Shown here: positions 21,001-33,460 of the stretch, piece after piece
Position numbering within the stretch: the stretch's first letter is position 1
Layout of the letters: the number at the start of each line of letters is the position of its first letter
Assembly (NCBI RefSeq): GCF_030272615.1
Contig: NC_081413.1
Span: 143,816,476 to 143,880,475, forward strand
Source: Cryptomeria japonica
Taxonomy: Eukaryota; Streptophyta; Pinopsida; Cupressales; Cupressaceae
DNA length: 64,000 nt
Direction: 5' to 3'
Notes under the pieces: generated by a model
Database searches by the model: none
Told to the model about the DNA's origin: nothing
What the model saw: only the letters and a program-made list of their open reading frames with translations
Program-made: the position numbers and the translations under genes

Positions 21001-22926
21001 GGAGTACCTTCTTATCTATTGGAGATTGGAGCTTTATTGTACTGACAGTATCTTGCAGAGTTGTTGAGACCCGTAGGCTAGGTGGAATGAAGAATGAGGG
21101 TCCAGCATTGATGAAACGAGGACTTACTATTTTTAGTAAGTCAGGGAATGACCATTCTGGAGTTACTATCGTACTGAGCTCTCCATGTTTTGCCTCTAGA
21201 TGCGATGATCATGCTGTTTTGAGCATTAGTTCTCGACTTACTATTTTTAGTAAGTGGCTGTGTGGCACAATTCTATTTTTGGCAGTAGACAAGGGTTCTG
21301 ATTCTGCAGCAGTTTTGTGGTCGTCCGAGCTCAGTTTCATCCCGATTGTGATAATAATCAGTATGGGAGTCATTTGCGACATAATTAAATATTATTTCCT
21401 TATCCTAAGGTTTAATATTTAATTAATCTGATTATTTGTGATTGATTTATTAAAATTCGGATTAATGCCTATTTTTCCTAAGTTCTTGGCGAATTTCATG
21501 TTTATTAAAGAGATGTCGAAATATTGAGAAAGATATTTTTTTTATGACTTATCTCTAATATTTGCCAAAGTGTAACGTGGGTCCTTGCCTTAGGCGTGAG
21601 GTTTGACTTGTGGGAAATGGCGCCACATTTGGGGTCCACATGTAGTGGAGTGAAATGCAAATGAAACGCATTGAAATTGAAGGAGATTGCATTTGGGGTT
21701 GAGGTGTGTGAAGTTATAAATATGAGATTTGGGCTCCCATTTCCACATCTTTGAAAATTGCATTGTTATGCTGCCGGTTTGGCTACTGAAAATCTGAGCT
21801 TCGAAGTTGGCTTCCTAGATGGGTCTCAGTTTCGTACTTGCAAGATAGTACCTAGCTGTGTCCTTGTGTTCCCATTGTTGATTGGTGAATGAGTTGCAGA
21901 TTATGGAGTTTTCTATGTTGGATTTGAGTGTTTTTGGTCGCTGGTCGTGGGACTGTTGAAAGTATATTTTGCTCACATCTCTTAACCAAGCGACTCCATC
22001 ATTCTGGGTACCGCCTCATCCTTCCTTCCTAGCCATGGCGATACAGTGTGTAAGTTTTTAGCAAGTTTAATTGAGCATTGATTTTTCTAGACAAAATCAA
22101 AATCCCTATGGCGTGGGTTTCTGAAATTGCATTGGGATGCGTGCAAATTAAATAAGGGTTGTTTGGGGTTGTAGTTTGGATTGGATGTTGTTGTTAGTGT
22201 TATATTGGGGGATTGGGATTGATTTGAGTTGATTCGGGTGAAAAATGAGGGAGTTATGAGTATTTTGATGTTTCCATAGGCTGTTGAATTGTACTTTCAC
22301 TCTGCAGATTAGTTGTAACAGAAAATGATAGTCTTGTTGTAGAAATCTGCAATTACTCTTCGCATCTCATCTCTATTTTGTAAGGTTTTTTCAGTAGTAC
22401 TGATCATCCCTTCTTTCTGCTCTTATTTGTAATCCCCACTGCATAAGTGGAAGAGGCTGGCTTGCCGCCTTCTAAGTTTTGTAATTCAATTTTTGTACTC
22501 AGTCCTCCCACTGAATAAGTGGTCGAGTGATAAGTTCAATACAATGGTCCTCCCGCTGAAATATGCGGTAGAGTGATAGCTTAATGTAATGTCCTCCCGC
22601 TGAAACACGCGATAGAGTGATTGAATTTCAGTTTCTTGTCATTTTCCCTTGGTCAGTTTATTGCCAAGAGTTTGGTTTTTGTCCTGCTGGATAAGCAGAA
22701 GGGGCTGGCTTGCCGCCCAGGCATTGTAATTTCAATTTGATTATTGTTGCTAACGATCCCCGGAACACCGTATGCTCTCACCCTCCCAGACTGGGCTCTC
22801 GGTGAAAAAAAGGTGGAAGGGTTCCCTTTCAGTAGTTCGGTTTATTTATCTAACCTTAACGGGTTGTGGTGATTGCTTGTGTCACTTATTGTTAAAAATT
22901 AAAAAAAAAATTACTGGGATATTACA
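21001..22926 (+). repeat. 5' LTR of gypsy G2 (LTR B)
   Basis: The end is fixed by GATATTACA at 22918-22926 and the primer site at 22928. Internal blocks match the solo LTR at 42273-44158 (reverse strand): GAGACCCGTAGGCTA near 21065, CTTACTATTTTTAGTAAG at 21124 and 21238, TATAAATA at 21715, TTCTGGGTACCGCCTCATCC near 22010, and TAACCTTAACGGGTT near the end. The first 50 or so bp do not match, so the start is approximate. Confidence 0.65.
22436..22698 (+). repeat. Five short covarying hairpins in LTR B
   Basis: Arms: CCACT/AGTGG (22436-22450), CCACT/AGTGG (22508-22522), CCGC/GCGG (22553-22568), CGC/GCG (near 22594-22608) and CTGCT/AGCAG (22684-22698), each around CTGAA- or CTG-ATA-like loops and most followed by TAGAGTGA or GAAG. 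Confidence 0.7.
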
Positions 22927-22927
22927 G

Positions 22928-22939
22928 TGGTATCAGAGC
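22928..22939 (+). other. G2 primer binding site
   Basis: TGGTATCAGAGC, one base after the LTR end; complementary to the 3' end of initiator tRNA-Met. Confidence 0.85.
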
Positions 22940-22985
22940 TGGTCTTCCTGCCAGCCTGTGAGAGTCAATGGGTTCAGAAGTCTCC

Positions 22986-24480
22986 ATGAGTGACAGTGAC
23001 GTCAGATACTACAATAGAGAGTAGAAGAGACAGCAGTTTCAGATTCCTATAGTGCCCGAAGGGGACACATTTTCAGAAGTACTGAGAAACAGAGGAAAGG
23101 ATCTAGATACCGAAGATTCAGTGGATTCAATGGCTACAGAAACAAATGAGGCACCCGACAAGAAGGCAGAGAGGCAATTCAATGCCATGATGGACATGAT
23201 GTCTTTACTGCTGGCAAAGCTCAACCAGAATGTTGTTGGGGTCCCTAATCAGCCCAACAATGGACCAGAAGCCAGCACTTCTAACGCTCCTGTAGGCAAT
23301 GGAAATGGGAGTAACAATGGGAGTAACCATGGAAGTTCAGCCCCAAGGCCTTTACAACCTGTATTTCTGCCAAGAGAAGTACAACAGGTTGAAACAGAGA
23401 TACCCATAGCTGATGAAATAAGAAACAGCTACATGGAGTATGCTTCTCTTCCTGGTGAGATCCGAGATATCCTAACTCTGGATCAGTTTATGAATCAGAA
23501 AATGAAGAGAGGAAGGATGAATGACTATAAGTCTGTTGCCCCAAGAGATTATCAGCAAGCTCTTGGAAGAGTGATCTTAGCACACTTTGATGGAAGTGCT
23601 AAGAGTACAGCTAGAGTATGGGTACAAAAGTTGGACAATTACTTATCCTTGAGGCCAATGCCGGAGGAGGATGCCACCAAGTTTGCTACCTTGCACTTGG
23701 ATGGAGTGGCCCACAAATCGTGGTACCATAGGTTGGTCACAACTTAATCACCACCTATGCTGATTTCACCAACAAGCTGATTGAGAGATTTGACACCAAG
23801 GATCCAGAGGTGAAGTTCAGAGAACTTGCACAACTCAGGCAGCAAGGTTCATTGGATACTTACGTGACTGAATTCCAAAACCTGTCAGTCATGGTGAGTA
23901 GCATCTTAGAGAAGCGGTTGGTTGTCCTTTTCACTGAAGGACTTGAAGAACCTTTGAGAGGATGGGTCAAAGCTCTCGATCCGCCCACCCTGGCAGAAGC
24001 TATAAAAAAATCTAGAAGTATGGAGTTGACTGCCCAAATAGTAAAATTGAGTCCAAGCCTTTCCCTTTCAGAAAGGACAAGAAGAAGTTCACGAATCAGA
24101 CCAAGAGGTTCCCTCCGCGTATGGATGATGAGCTCCGTCAAGAGCTCCGAAGAAAGAATCTTTGTTATTCTTGCAGAGAACCTTGGGTTCCCGGACATAG
24201 GTGCCATGGAAAAGGGAATTTGCATCAGATGGAGTGCTATTCAGCAGATGGATCAGATTCTGAAATTTCAAAACAGCAAACTAAAGTTCAGGACATCGAG
24301 TATGAAGAGGCTCCTGAAGGGCCTGAATTTGGGTCAGAAGATAGAGGAGTGGTTGCTCAACTCTCGAGCATTCACAAAAATGAATCCTTTAGAGTTCGGG
24401 GTGTGATTGGAGAGCATCGTGTCATAGCTCTCATTGACACACACACAACTTCATTGACGAAAGGATTGTTGCAAAAAAGG
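22986..24480 (+). pseudogene. gag: G2 gag with zinc knuckle and protease remnant
   Basis: Gag of a Ty3/gypsy element. The start is the ATG at 22986 (MSDSDVRYYN), matching MSDRDVCYYN in G3; a stop follows at 23022-23024. Capsid blocks: WVQKLDNYLSLRPM near 23620 and LFTEGLEEPLRGWVKA near 23930. The zinc knuckle, CYSCREPWVPGHRC at about 24163, should bind the packaged RNA. The protease site, DTGATH in G3, reads DTHTT near 24437 and is followed by a frameshift, so protease is dead. At least three frame changes separate the pieces. Confidence 0.85.
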
Positions 24481-24485
24481 GACTA

Positions 24486-27400
24486 GTGGCAGAGGAAGTT
24501 GAGGGCTTCAAAGTCATGGTAGCAGATGGCTCCACTATATCCTATAATCGAATGATTTCCAACATGTCTCTAAAGTTGGGAAATCATGAAATCAGAGATG
24601 ATTTCTTTGTGGTGAGTATTGGAGGGACTGATGATGCAGTCCTCGAGATTCAATGGCTGAGATCTCTTGGTGAGATCACACTAAACCTACAAACCATGGA
24701 GCTGAAATTCATGTCTGAAGGAAAGAAGGTAGTTTTGAGAGGAATGTCGCATGGGGGACTTAAAGTTGTATCCTTGAAAAGAATGGAAAGGCTGATCCGC
24801 CATAATCAAGTGGAGTGGGCAGCGGAGTGTTTGATAATGACTTCCAATCCATTGGTGGATAAGGGCAGCTATTCCTCAAATATTTCAGCAATGGTCAAGG
24901 ATGGAAGCAAGATCATGGTAATGCCTTCAGAACCACAACAAGAGCACAAAAATTATCCTAAAGACATTCAAGCTTTGATAACTAAGAGAAGCAAGGTGTT
25001 CGAAAATCCCCCTCCTGGCAGGCCCCCTGAAAGAGGTGCCGAACACATTATTGAGCTTGAAGAAGGAGCTAAGCTAGTCATGACTACTCCTTACCGATAT
25101 CGTAAGAAGCAAAAGGATGAGATTGAGAAAGCAATTCAGGAATTGCTTGACATGGGTTACATACGGCCTAGCAAAAGCCCCTTTGCTTCGGCTGTTGTTT
25201 TGGTGAGAAAGAAGGATGGGACCATGCGCATGTGTGTGGATTACAGAGCCCTGAATCAGAAAACCATCTAGAGTCGGTATCCTATTCCGAGAATTGATGA
25301 GCTCATTGACGAGCTACATGGGGCAATGTTCTTTTCCAAGATTGACCTCGAATCGGGGTACCATCAGATCAGAATGAGAGCTTCAGATGTGGAGAAGACT
25401 GCTTTCAGATGCCACTTTGGGCATTTTGAGTTCCTAGTCATGCCTTTTGGTTTGACTAATGCTCCTGCTACATTCCAGTCATGCATGAACAGAATCTTCC
25501 AAGAACAATTAAGGAAGTTCGTTTTGATATTTTTTGATGACATCCAAATATTCAGCAAATCTTGGAAAGAACATTTACCGCAATTGGATGAAGTGTTGGG
25601 CATATTAGAATCTGAGTCCCTGTTTGCCAAGGAGTCCAAATGTGAGTTTGGGATGGAAGAGTTGCTCTACCTCGGTCACATTATCAGTGCGGGTGGTGTG
25701 AAGGTGGATCCCAAAAAGATTAGAGCCATCCTTCATTGGCCTACTCCCGAAAACATAACACATTTGAGGGGATTTTTGGGATTGTGTGGATTCTATCGGA
25801 GGTTCGTGAAGGGGTATTCTCAGTTGGCTACCCCCCTTACAAATCTCACAAAGAAAGGAACTTTTGAATGGTCCAACAAGCCACAGACAACATTTGAGCA
25901 GTTTAAAGGGATCATGAGTTCCTGCCCTGTTTTAGCATTGCCTAATTTCACCAAGCCATTTGAACTACAGTGTGATGCATCTGGGGAAGGTGTTGGTGTG
26001 GTCCTCATGCAGGAAAAGCACCCTATAGTCTTTGAGAGCAGAAAATTGAGAGGTCCAGAGAGACTGTATTCCATTTATGACAAGGAAATGTTTGCTATAA
26101 TGCATGCCCTTGCAAAGTTCAAACAGTATCTGGTAGGGAGTAAATTCATTGTTAAGACTGATCACAATAGTCTTAAACACTTCATGCATCAGAAGGATCT
26201 GAATGAGAGACAGCAGAAATGAGTGAGTAAGCTACAGGCTTACGATTTCGATATTGAGTATGTTAAGGGTAAAAACAATGTTGTGGCAGATGCCTTATCT
26301 AGAAGACCCCATTTAAGCTCACTTTGCGAGCTTACTGCTGATTGGAGAGAGTTGTTGCTTGCTGATTGTGTGCCAAAAATCAGTTTGCAACCAGCCTTAT
26401 AGAAGGTACTTTTCATGATGAAAGGTACAAATTGGTTGAGGGATTGATACTGTACAAGGGAAGAATCTTCATAGTAGCTGAATCTAAGTTAAAAGAGAAG
26501 ATTTTGAAGACCTACCATGGCATCCCCCTTGCTGGTCACCAAGGTTATTTCAAAACATACAGGCAGATCCGGGAGAGATTCTCTTGGAAGGGACTGAAAA
26601 ATGATGTTTTGAAGTACATTAAGGAGTGTCATACATGTCAGAGGAACAAAGATGAGCACACTCTACCAGCTGGTTTGTTACAACCCTTGCCTATTCCCGG
26701 TCAAAAATGGGAAAGTATTTCCATGGATTTCATCACGAGGTTGCCTCGGGCTCAAGGGAAAGATAGTATCTATGTGGTGGTGGACAGACTTACAAAGTTT
26801 GCTCATTTCTTTGCCATCACCAGCTCTTTTACAGCAGCACAAGTTGCTGAAGTGTTCTTCCGGGAAGTGTTCAAATTACATAGTTTACCGAAGAACATTG
26901 TGAGTGACAGGGACAGCAGGTTCCTAAGTGCTTTTTGGCAGGAGATTTTCAGATTGTGTGGTACTGTGCTCACTCCAAGCACCGTTATCACCCTCAAACT
27001 GATGGGTAGACCGAGATAGTGAATAAGTGGTTGGAAGGTTATCTTAGAAACTATGTCTCGGAGCAGCAGAATACTTGGGTAAGATGGCTTCACCTAGGGG
27101 AATATTGTTACAATTCCTCCTATCACATGTCCATCCAGATGTCACCATTCATGGTACTATATGGTTATGAAGCTCCTAGCTTCGCAGATTTGGTATTTGG
27201 CGATAGCAGAACCCCTCAGGCAAAGGATATGATGCAGCAGAGTCAAGATATTCTGAGGATTTCGAGGGACAATCTCCAGCATGCACAGAATCAGCAGAAG
27301 TTGTATGCTGATCAGCAGTGAATTGAGCGCACCTTTGAGGTGGGCGACATGGTTTATCTGAGGCTCCAGCCCTACAGACAGTCTACTCTCAAGAAGAGTG

Positions 27401-27608
27401 GGGGTGAGAAGTTGAAGCCACGATTCTATGGACCTTTCAGAGTCAGCAGAAGGGTTGGAGAAGTGGCTTACGAGTTGGAATTGTCAGCAAGCAGTAGCAT
27501 CCATAATGTATTTCATGTGTCTCGCCTTAAGAAGGCTCTGGGACATAACGTTGTTGCTTCAGCTAAGTTGCCTCCGCTTGATGAGGAGGGAGAATTGGTT
27601 TTGGTTCC
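24486..27608 (+). pseudogene. pol: G2 pol: RT, RNase H, integrase; chromodomain lost
   Basis: Ty3/gypsy pol. RT: VVLVRKKDGT near 25200, [15 protein letters not shown] near 25430 and the catalytic FFDD near 25530. RNase H: ELQCDASGEG near 25970. Integrase: HHCC finger around HQGYF to CHTCQ (26540-26640) and core start SMDFITRLP near 26720. In-frame stops at 25269-25271 (TAG) and 26220-26222 (TGA) and frameshifts near 26350, 27000 and 27320 inactivate it. The frame is cut at 27608, just before the chromodomain, by the end of HL-4; the 3' LTR is missing. Confidence 0.88.
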
Positions 27609-28485
27609 TGTTGACGTGTATTTTGTACACGACCAAACACAGAATAAAATACCTAAAGGGTACCTTATCCTCTCTTGAATAAAGCCTCCGAATGCTGAAG
27701 ATGTCGCGAAAAGGATCAATCGGGATGACTTCAAGGTTCAATCGGGATGACTTCAAGGTTCTTTGCTGTAGGATCTCTACGTGTGGATAAGCTCTCTGTG
27801 GTATGATGTGATTTGCTGGAATCACAAGGGGACTTACACTTGATGACTAAACGTCTGATTTGCTGGAATCACAAGTCCTACTAACTGACTAGAAGACAAA
27901 CAAATGGCAAACGATGCAAGGTTCAGGAAGTCTACTCTACTACCTAGAATGCGAGAAGATGGATGAATGACTAGGTGGATTCCTACTGGCTAGGTCTCAC
28001 CATCAAGCTGAACAATTCAACACCAACTCAGTGCGATCTTCTAAGGGATGCTTCCAATATGTTCAAATCGTACACCATCTGACAATGATCACCATTCAAG
28101 ATAATGCATGAACAATGGATGTGTAACGACTTAAGATTAAGCTCATTTTATTCCAGTTGACCATGCAAGGCGCACTTACCATCAGCAAGAGGCTAGTGGT
28201 ATGGATTAAACGGATTCCACACAGGTGCATTCAACAATTTCCTTCATTCGATCTAATCATCTACCATCTAGAATTCAAGATTCAACAAGAAACCATGCAT
28301 ATTGCAAGAAACGACACACTTCACCATTACTTCAATGAAAATGGAGTTTGTTTACAATCAATGGCAACAATTTCTTGCCTTCTCCTCCTATTCTACTCTA
28401 ATTGCTATTCTGTCAACTGACTAATCACCTTCTAACTACTAATGACTATCTATCTTCTATTTTCTATTCTATTGAAGAGCCGGGG

Positions 28486-28575
28486 TTTATATAGTGCCCT
28501 TAATACAATTCAATGGCTAAGATCAATTTGAGATCAATGGCCAAGATTCTACAATGAAAACCCTAATTAGGGTTT
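28486..28575 (-). promoter_or_regulatory. HL-4 promoter region
   Basis: Minus strand: AAACCCTAATTAGGGTTT (28558-28575), AATCTTGGCCATTGAT (28533-28548), a second related box (28509-28524) and TATATAAA (28486-28493). The order matches HL-1, HL-2 and HL-6. Confidence 0.65.
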
Positions 28576-28701
28576 GTTACAACAAACTCAATTCTGACCA
28601 ATGAAATAATTGTATTAATTGGACACATGTCTTTCTCCCATCCAAGTCATAAAAACAAAAATCCAATCTTGAAATGCAAGGAAAATAGGAGGATTTGAAT
28701 T

Positions 28702-29430
28702 TTTCGCCCTGGACCCTCTCCAAGGGTCAGGAGCGAATTTCCCTTTGGGTATCACAATTTGCATCTTTAGCCATCCAACCCAACTTCAAGGCAATTCAAA
28801 TGTCATTTCACACCCATGTCTAAGCTTGGCCTTGCTCAAATTTTGGAGGAAAAGATAGGTTTTAGGATTTTTGCCCTGGACCTTCAGCAAGGGTCAGGAG
28901 CGAATTTCCTTTTCTAGGCTTGGTTCTTCCTTTTTTAAACTCAAAATCACCTCAATTTGACCAAACAAGGCAAGAAATGCCCTCTACTAAGATTTTCGCC
29001 CTGGACCCTTAGCAAGGGTCAGGAGCGAAATTTTGGTTTTAGGCAAAAATCCTTCACTTTTTCAAACTGACACTTTCTCAGCTGGGTAAAGAGAGATGTC
29101 CTTGTTTCATCTATGTCCAAAACTTGACTTTTTTCATTGCATGATGAGAGCTATTCAAAATTTCGCCCTGGGCCTTCAACAAGGGTCAGGAGCGAAATTC
29201 CTAATCTTGGCCAAAATTCATCATTTTCTTCAAGGTTTTCAATCAATTCCAAAGTCCAAACAAAATGCTTTGCAAATCAAAATTTGGTCAAATAAGGCAA
29301 GAAATGAGTCCTAGGTTGATTTTCGCCTTGGACCCTCTAGAAGGGTCAGGGGCGAGATTCGCTTTGGACCTCTTGAGAGGGTCAGGAGCGAAATTCGCTT
29401 TGGACCCTCAGGAAGGGTCAGGAGCGAAAT
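28702..29430. repeat. Array of seven 33-nt hairpins in HL-4
   Basis: Copies at about 28702, 28871, 28994, 29161, 29321, 29356 and 29395. The inner stem is mostly GACCCT / AGGGTC where HL-5 has GTCCCT / AGGGAC. The outer arm is CGCCCTG... / CAGGAGCGAA as in HL-5. The last three copies are nearly head to tail. Confidence 0.85.
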
Positions 29431-29585
29431 TTGACTTTTTGAACTCTCCATCAGGATAATTTTATGGAATATAACATTTCTTATACTTTAAGTTATATTC
29501 CATATATACTTTCAGGATGTTTGAGAGTGGTTTCAGACCTCCAGGAGTTATATTGCAAAATCTAGTTTTTGGAGGTTTTTCAGTT

Positions 29586-29685
29586 TCCAGACTTAGTCAA
29601 ATTTCAGGATCAAGACATTCCAGACTTAGCCAAATTTCAGGATCAGGACATTCCAGACTTAGCCAAATTTCAGGATCAGGACATC
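29586..29685 (+). repeat. 33-bp tandem repeat, three copies
   Basis: Units start at 29586, 29619 and 29652, each with CAGACTTAG(C/T)CAAATTTCAG then GATCA(G/A)GACAT. It lies near the start of HL-4. Confidence 0.85.
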
Positions 29686-29842
29686 CCTCAAGCAGGACCT
29701 GCTATCCAGGTGATCCCCTTGGCGACACTCAAAAGTTAAAGGCTAACAAACAAAACCCTAAAAGACCAAAAAAAAAAACCCTAGAAAGCAAAAAGCAGGG
29801 GTTCCCATTTGCAATGGGGCGATGTGTGAAAGGGTCACAACA

Positions 29843-30217
29843 TCTAGCGCCACCTTGAATAAATGTTCCTGAACATTTCAGAGATAAAGACTCAATCGAC
29901 ACCTAGAAGCTCCGGAAGATTCAACCCAACTTATCAGGTGACTAGAAAGTGTACTCAAAGTGGAAGAAGAATCCCTAACCAGATAGTTTTGATATTTCTA
30001 GTCCTCCCACTGAAAAGTGGTTGAGTGATTGTCATTTGCTTGATTCAGTCCTTCCGCTGAACAAGTGGTTGAGTGATTGCTTTACTTTCACAATTTCTTT
30101 TCAGCACAAGTTTTTGATTATCCTAACCTTAACGGGTGCTGAACGTTGTGTTGAAAATTGAAAAAAACTAAGGGGGACACTTCAGCTCATCTCTTGTCGC
30201 CTAGAAAGGGGACATTA
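29843..30217 (+). repeat. Gypsy-type LTR fragment
   Basis: Contains two of the short hairpins (CCACTGAAAAGTGG near 30007, TCCGCTGAACAAGTGG near 30054), then TAACCTTAACGGGT near 30125, features of the 3' part of the gypsy LTRs, and ends GGGGACATTACA at 30217. Neither boundary is certain. Confidence 0.5.
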
Positions 30218-31720
30218 CAAAATGTAAAACTTATGTAAACTCCGATCGGGAAAGTGGGGAACTTCAACAATGTCTGAACATTGCAAAATGTTGATCAGCT
30301 TCAAACATACCACTTGTTGGTGTGAAAAGTGTTGATCCTCATCAAACTCCGCCACTTTGGGTGGAGAGTGTGAAATCCATGTAATCTCCTATAAAGTCCG
30401 ACAACACAAAATTGTGGAGCTTTCCCAAAGTCCGACATTGAAGTTTTAAAATGTAAAACTTGGTAGAAGTCTGCCATTCAGATGGATCAACAAACTTGTT
30501 TCTCAGTTCGCCATCGTATGAAGAAAATTGTGGGAGTTTCCTCAAAATCCGCCAATATATGAGACTTAAGTCGGTTGGAAGGAGACAAGTCCAAAAGTGT
30601 GAGCCAAATATTGATTTGAAATCAAATAAGTCCTTCTTGTTGCTTCTGGATTAGATTGTGTGTGTTTATTTTCATCAAATAAACACACAATCTAATCCAG
30701 AAGCAATAACAAGAACTAATATGGATTGCGGAAAACTAATATCTTTGATCAGATAAGTCTCTAAGTCGGCTTAGCATCAAAATGTTACAATTTCAAACAA
30801 GGTTTTCATATAAGAAGATAATGAAATCTCATTTCATTCCAAAGCAAATCAAAAAGAGCAAGTCCAAATTCTATGAGAAGGCGTGCGAATTTATAAAGAG
30901 GTCTGAATTCATAAGATGGAAAAATCTGAATTTCATCAAGAAGACGTAAATTTGTATTAATAGGTGCAGATTCATCATGAGAAGCAAGTGCAAAATTCAA
31001 AAGGAAGTCTGAGTTTTACCAAGAGAGGTTTGAATTTAAATAAGGAGAATTTGAATTTACCAAAGGTCAGATAATTACCAGCAATATTAAGATGAGTTGG
31101 AGACAAATTCAGGACTGGTGAATGGGGAAGCCTTCGAAGTTCAATGTGCAGGTTGAAGGATTTAAGAGTGCAAATTAGCAGCAGGCAGAGATAAGGCAAT
31201 CAAGATTAGAAATCAAGTACGAATTTGGGAAGAGCAGACCTATAGACTAAATTTCCAGATCTAAAAACCCTATATCACACTTGAGGGTTCTAAAAAGTAC
31301 AAGCATTCTCCTTCATTTCATAATGTCTTAATTCAGTATTTATGAAGTTTTGGACTTCTAAAATGAAGACAGGAAGATGTAAGTGCAGAGAACAAGATCA
31401 ACTCGTTCAAGGCAAGGTGGATGGACTCAGCAAGGTTTTGTAAAGGAAATCATAGAAATGGAAGACAAGCTCAAGACTTCAAGGGAAATGACAGGAGATT
31501 TACATCACAACATGAAAACTTCAAGGATACAACCACTACATGGAGATCACCTAACAAGCATCGGCGATGAAGATGAAGAAATTTAAGAATCTTCAATTTC
31601 CTTCGGAAATCCAAGAAGGGCTGTCAGTACAATGAGGATGAGAAATGTTACACATGAAGATGGAAGGATGCAAACATGATCAAGGAAAGCTACTCAAGTT
31701 GAGGGAAGACATTGTGAAAG
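30218..31720. other. Noncoding stretch, no gene recognised
   Basis: Repeated short phrases (AAAATGTAAAACTT, TCCGCCA/TCCGACA) suggest old repeat DNA. A frame at 31383-31586 is short and unsupported. The right end, GAAAG at 31716-31720, is the target site of the next solo LTR, and the sequence resumes at 33461. Confidence 0.4.
30634..30715. repeat. Long inverted repeat (37-bp arms)
   Basis: Arms 30634-30670 and 30678-30715 pair almost fully (two small length differences) around the 7-nt loop TTCATCA. The arms include GCTTCTGGATTAGATTGTG and its complement. It could fold into a near-perfect RNA hairpin. Confidence 0.85.
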
Positions 31721-33455
31721 TGAAATATCCCCTGCTCATTAATGACTGAAAATGCAAGGAATATCGTCAAACACTTAGCTGGTAATCTGCTGATCTAGGA
31801 CTCAGACTGTATAACCTGCGCGTTATGCAGTTTTGGACAGCTGTGTGATCTTGCGTGTTATGCAGCCTTTGACTGATATTAAACTTCAGACTGATAATTA
31901 TTGTATTTGACAACGATACAAATGTATTTGCAAGTGATTTTCAATCAAATGACTCAATGCAAAAGGGACTCTTAGATAATTGCAATGCATATATGTATTA
32001 CAAATGACCAATGTGCCTTAATAATCAAGGAACATTTCTTCAAACATTTGGCATACAACTGATATCAATATACTAAATCAGTCCTGCAACTTATTTCATT
32101 AACTATGCGACAATTATGACTTCCCAAACTGATTTATTTTTTAATGCAAATTCTAATACAAACTCAGATTAGAATGTATGCTCAGATCGAACCATCTTCA
32201 ACATTATTACTGACTCAAAATGACAATCGAATACAGTGATAAGAACCTGTTTATAGAATCATTCCACAAAGTAACTGAAAAGGCAAGCAATATCAGAACA
32301 ATGCAGTCCTTGTAATCAAATGATATCCACCCAAAAATCACCCCTGCATCTTAGAAGTTCTCAGAATTATTAATGGCAGCAGCTTCAAACCCTCTAGCAT
32401 CAAAAACCATTGACTCCTCCTTAGGATTAGAGTGCTCCTTTCTAACCATTAAATTGAAGCACCAAAGTCATGATATTAGCAAAATCGTGGAGCTACTTGG
32501 TCAGGTCGAACCTTTTATCAGACCTGATAATGTGCCTGAAAAACTCCACTGAACTCCCTTCCAATATGCTGAATCGCCAATCCCTTCTCACTGTTCAATT
32601 GCAAACAATAGCCACTGGAAAGAGACCTTCCTTAGCCCAATTCGAATCTTCTCCTAGCTGCCCCTGTTATGACATATATTTCAGACAATTTATTAATAAT
32701 CAGCAGCCTCCAAGAGGTTCCTTAAGCATCAAACCCATCAGTATTCTTCCCCAAGGAAAGCGCTCAAGCTGGAAGGTGGAGTCGATATATCTATAGACCT
32801 TAATGGATAAAACCGGGTATACCACCAGCTGTTACAAGTCTGAAAATGTCTAAGAATATAACTCATATCTTTTTGGTAGATATAACCAGCCCTTATAGCA
32901 AATCGGTGAGGATCATTAGCATCAAACCTTGTCTTCAGTAAACTTCCTTAATCGAACCCTCAACCAAAGAATATTTTCTTTCTGCAAATTTGTCTTCGAA
33001 AGAAGACTTCACAAATTTGGTGTTGATGTAGACTCCATCACGAATCTACTCCCAAGAAGAACAACTAGGGTTTTGTCCAGCCCTCCTATCAATCTGCTGA
33101 AGGTTTGCGTCCTCAGAGATTCAACTAATGCAAAGCATCAGACAGTTCATCAAATCCGAAATCCATATCTACTTTGAAGCTTCATCTTGATCTCCTTAAA
33201 TACTTTTTAACCCCAACATCCAGAAGCTTCTAGAAGTGACTTTATGAAATAATATTTAAATTGTCACTTTATTAAATTAATTAAATATAAAGTCATCTTT
33301 AATTTTTAATTTATTCGATCACGTTATAAATAATTAACTTAATATTATTAATTAAAATAATTAATCAAGCTATCCATAAAATGTATCAATAATTTGCAAA
33401 ACTTAATTAATTAGGCTAATTAATTAATTTCTCTCCAAAAAATGGGGACATTACA
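31721..33455 (-). mobile_element. Solo LTR (1735 bp), perfect GAAAG duplication
   Basis: Minus strand: begins TGTAATGTCCCC at 33455 and ends GGGGATATTTCA at 31721. GAAAG is present at 31716-31720 and 33456-33460. It has gypsy-type termini and no internal coding region, the product expected of recombination between two LTRs. Confidence 0.8.
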
Positions 33456-33460
33456 GAAAG

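Larger units (their letters stand above)
27609..29842 (-). mobile_element. HL-4: complete 2.2-kb LTR of the hairpin-LTR family
   Basis: Minus strand: starts TGTTGTGACCCTTTCACAC at 29842 and ends TACACGTCAACA at 27609. It has the conserved tip hairpins, a 33-bp tandem repeat, seven hairpin-array copies, a telo-box palindrome, a duplicated AATCTTGGCCATTGAT box, a TATA at 28486-28493 and about 880 bp of R/U5. There is no reading frame like that of HL-1. The flanks (GTTCC left, TCTAG right) do not match, so it did not arrive as a simple clean insertion into G2, or one flank was deleted. Confidence 0.75.

Noticed and set aside
22928-22939. tRNA-like sequence TGGTATCAGAGC at five sites
   Set aside because: These are primer binding sites next to LTR ends; no cloverleaf surrounds them.
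31383-31586. 67-codon plus-strand frame
   Set aside because: Composition follows the purine-rich region; no homology, promoter or partner frame is seen.
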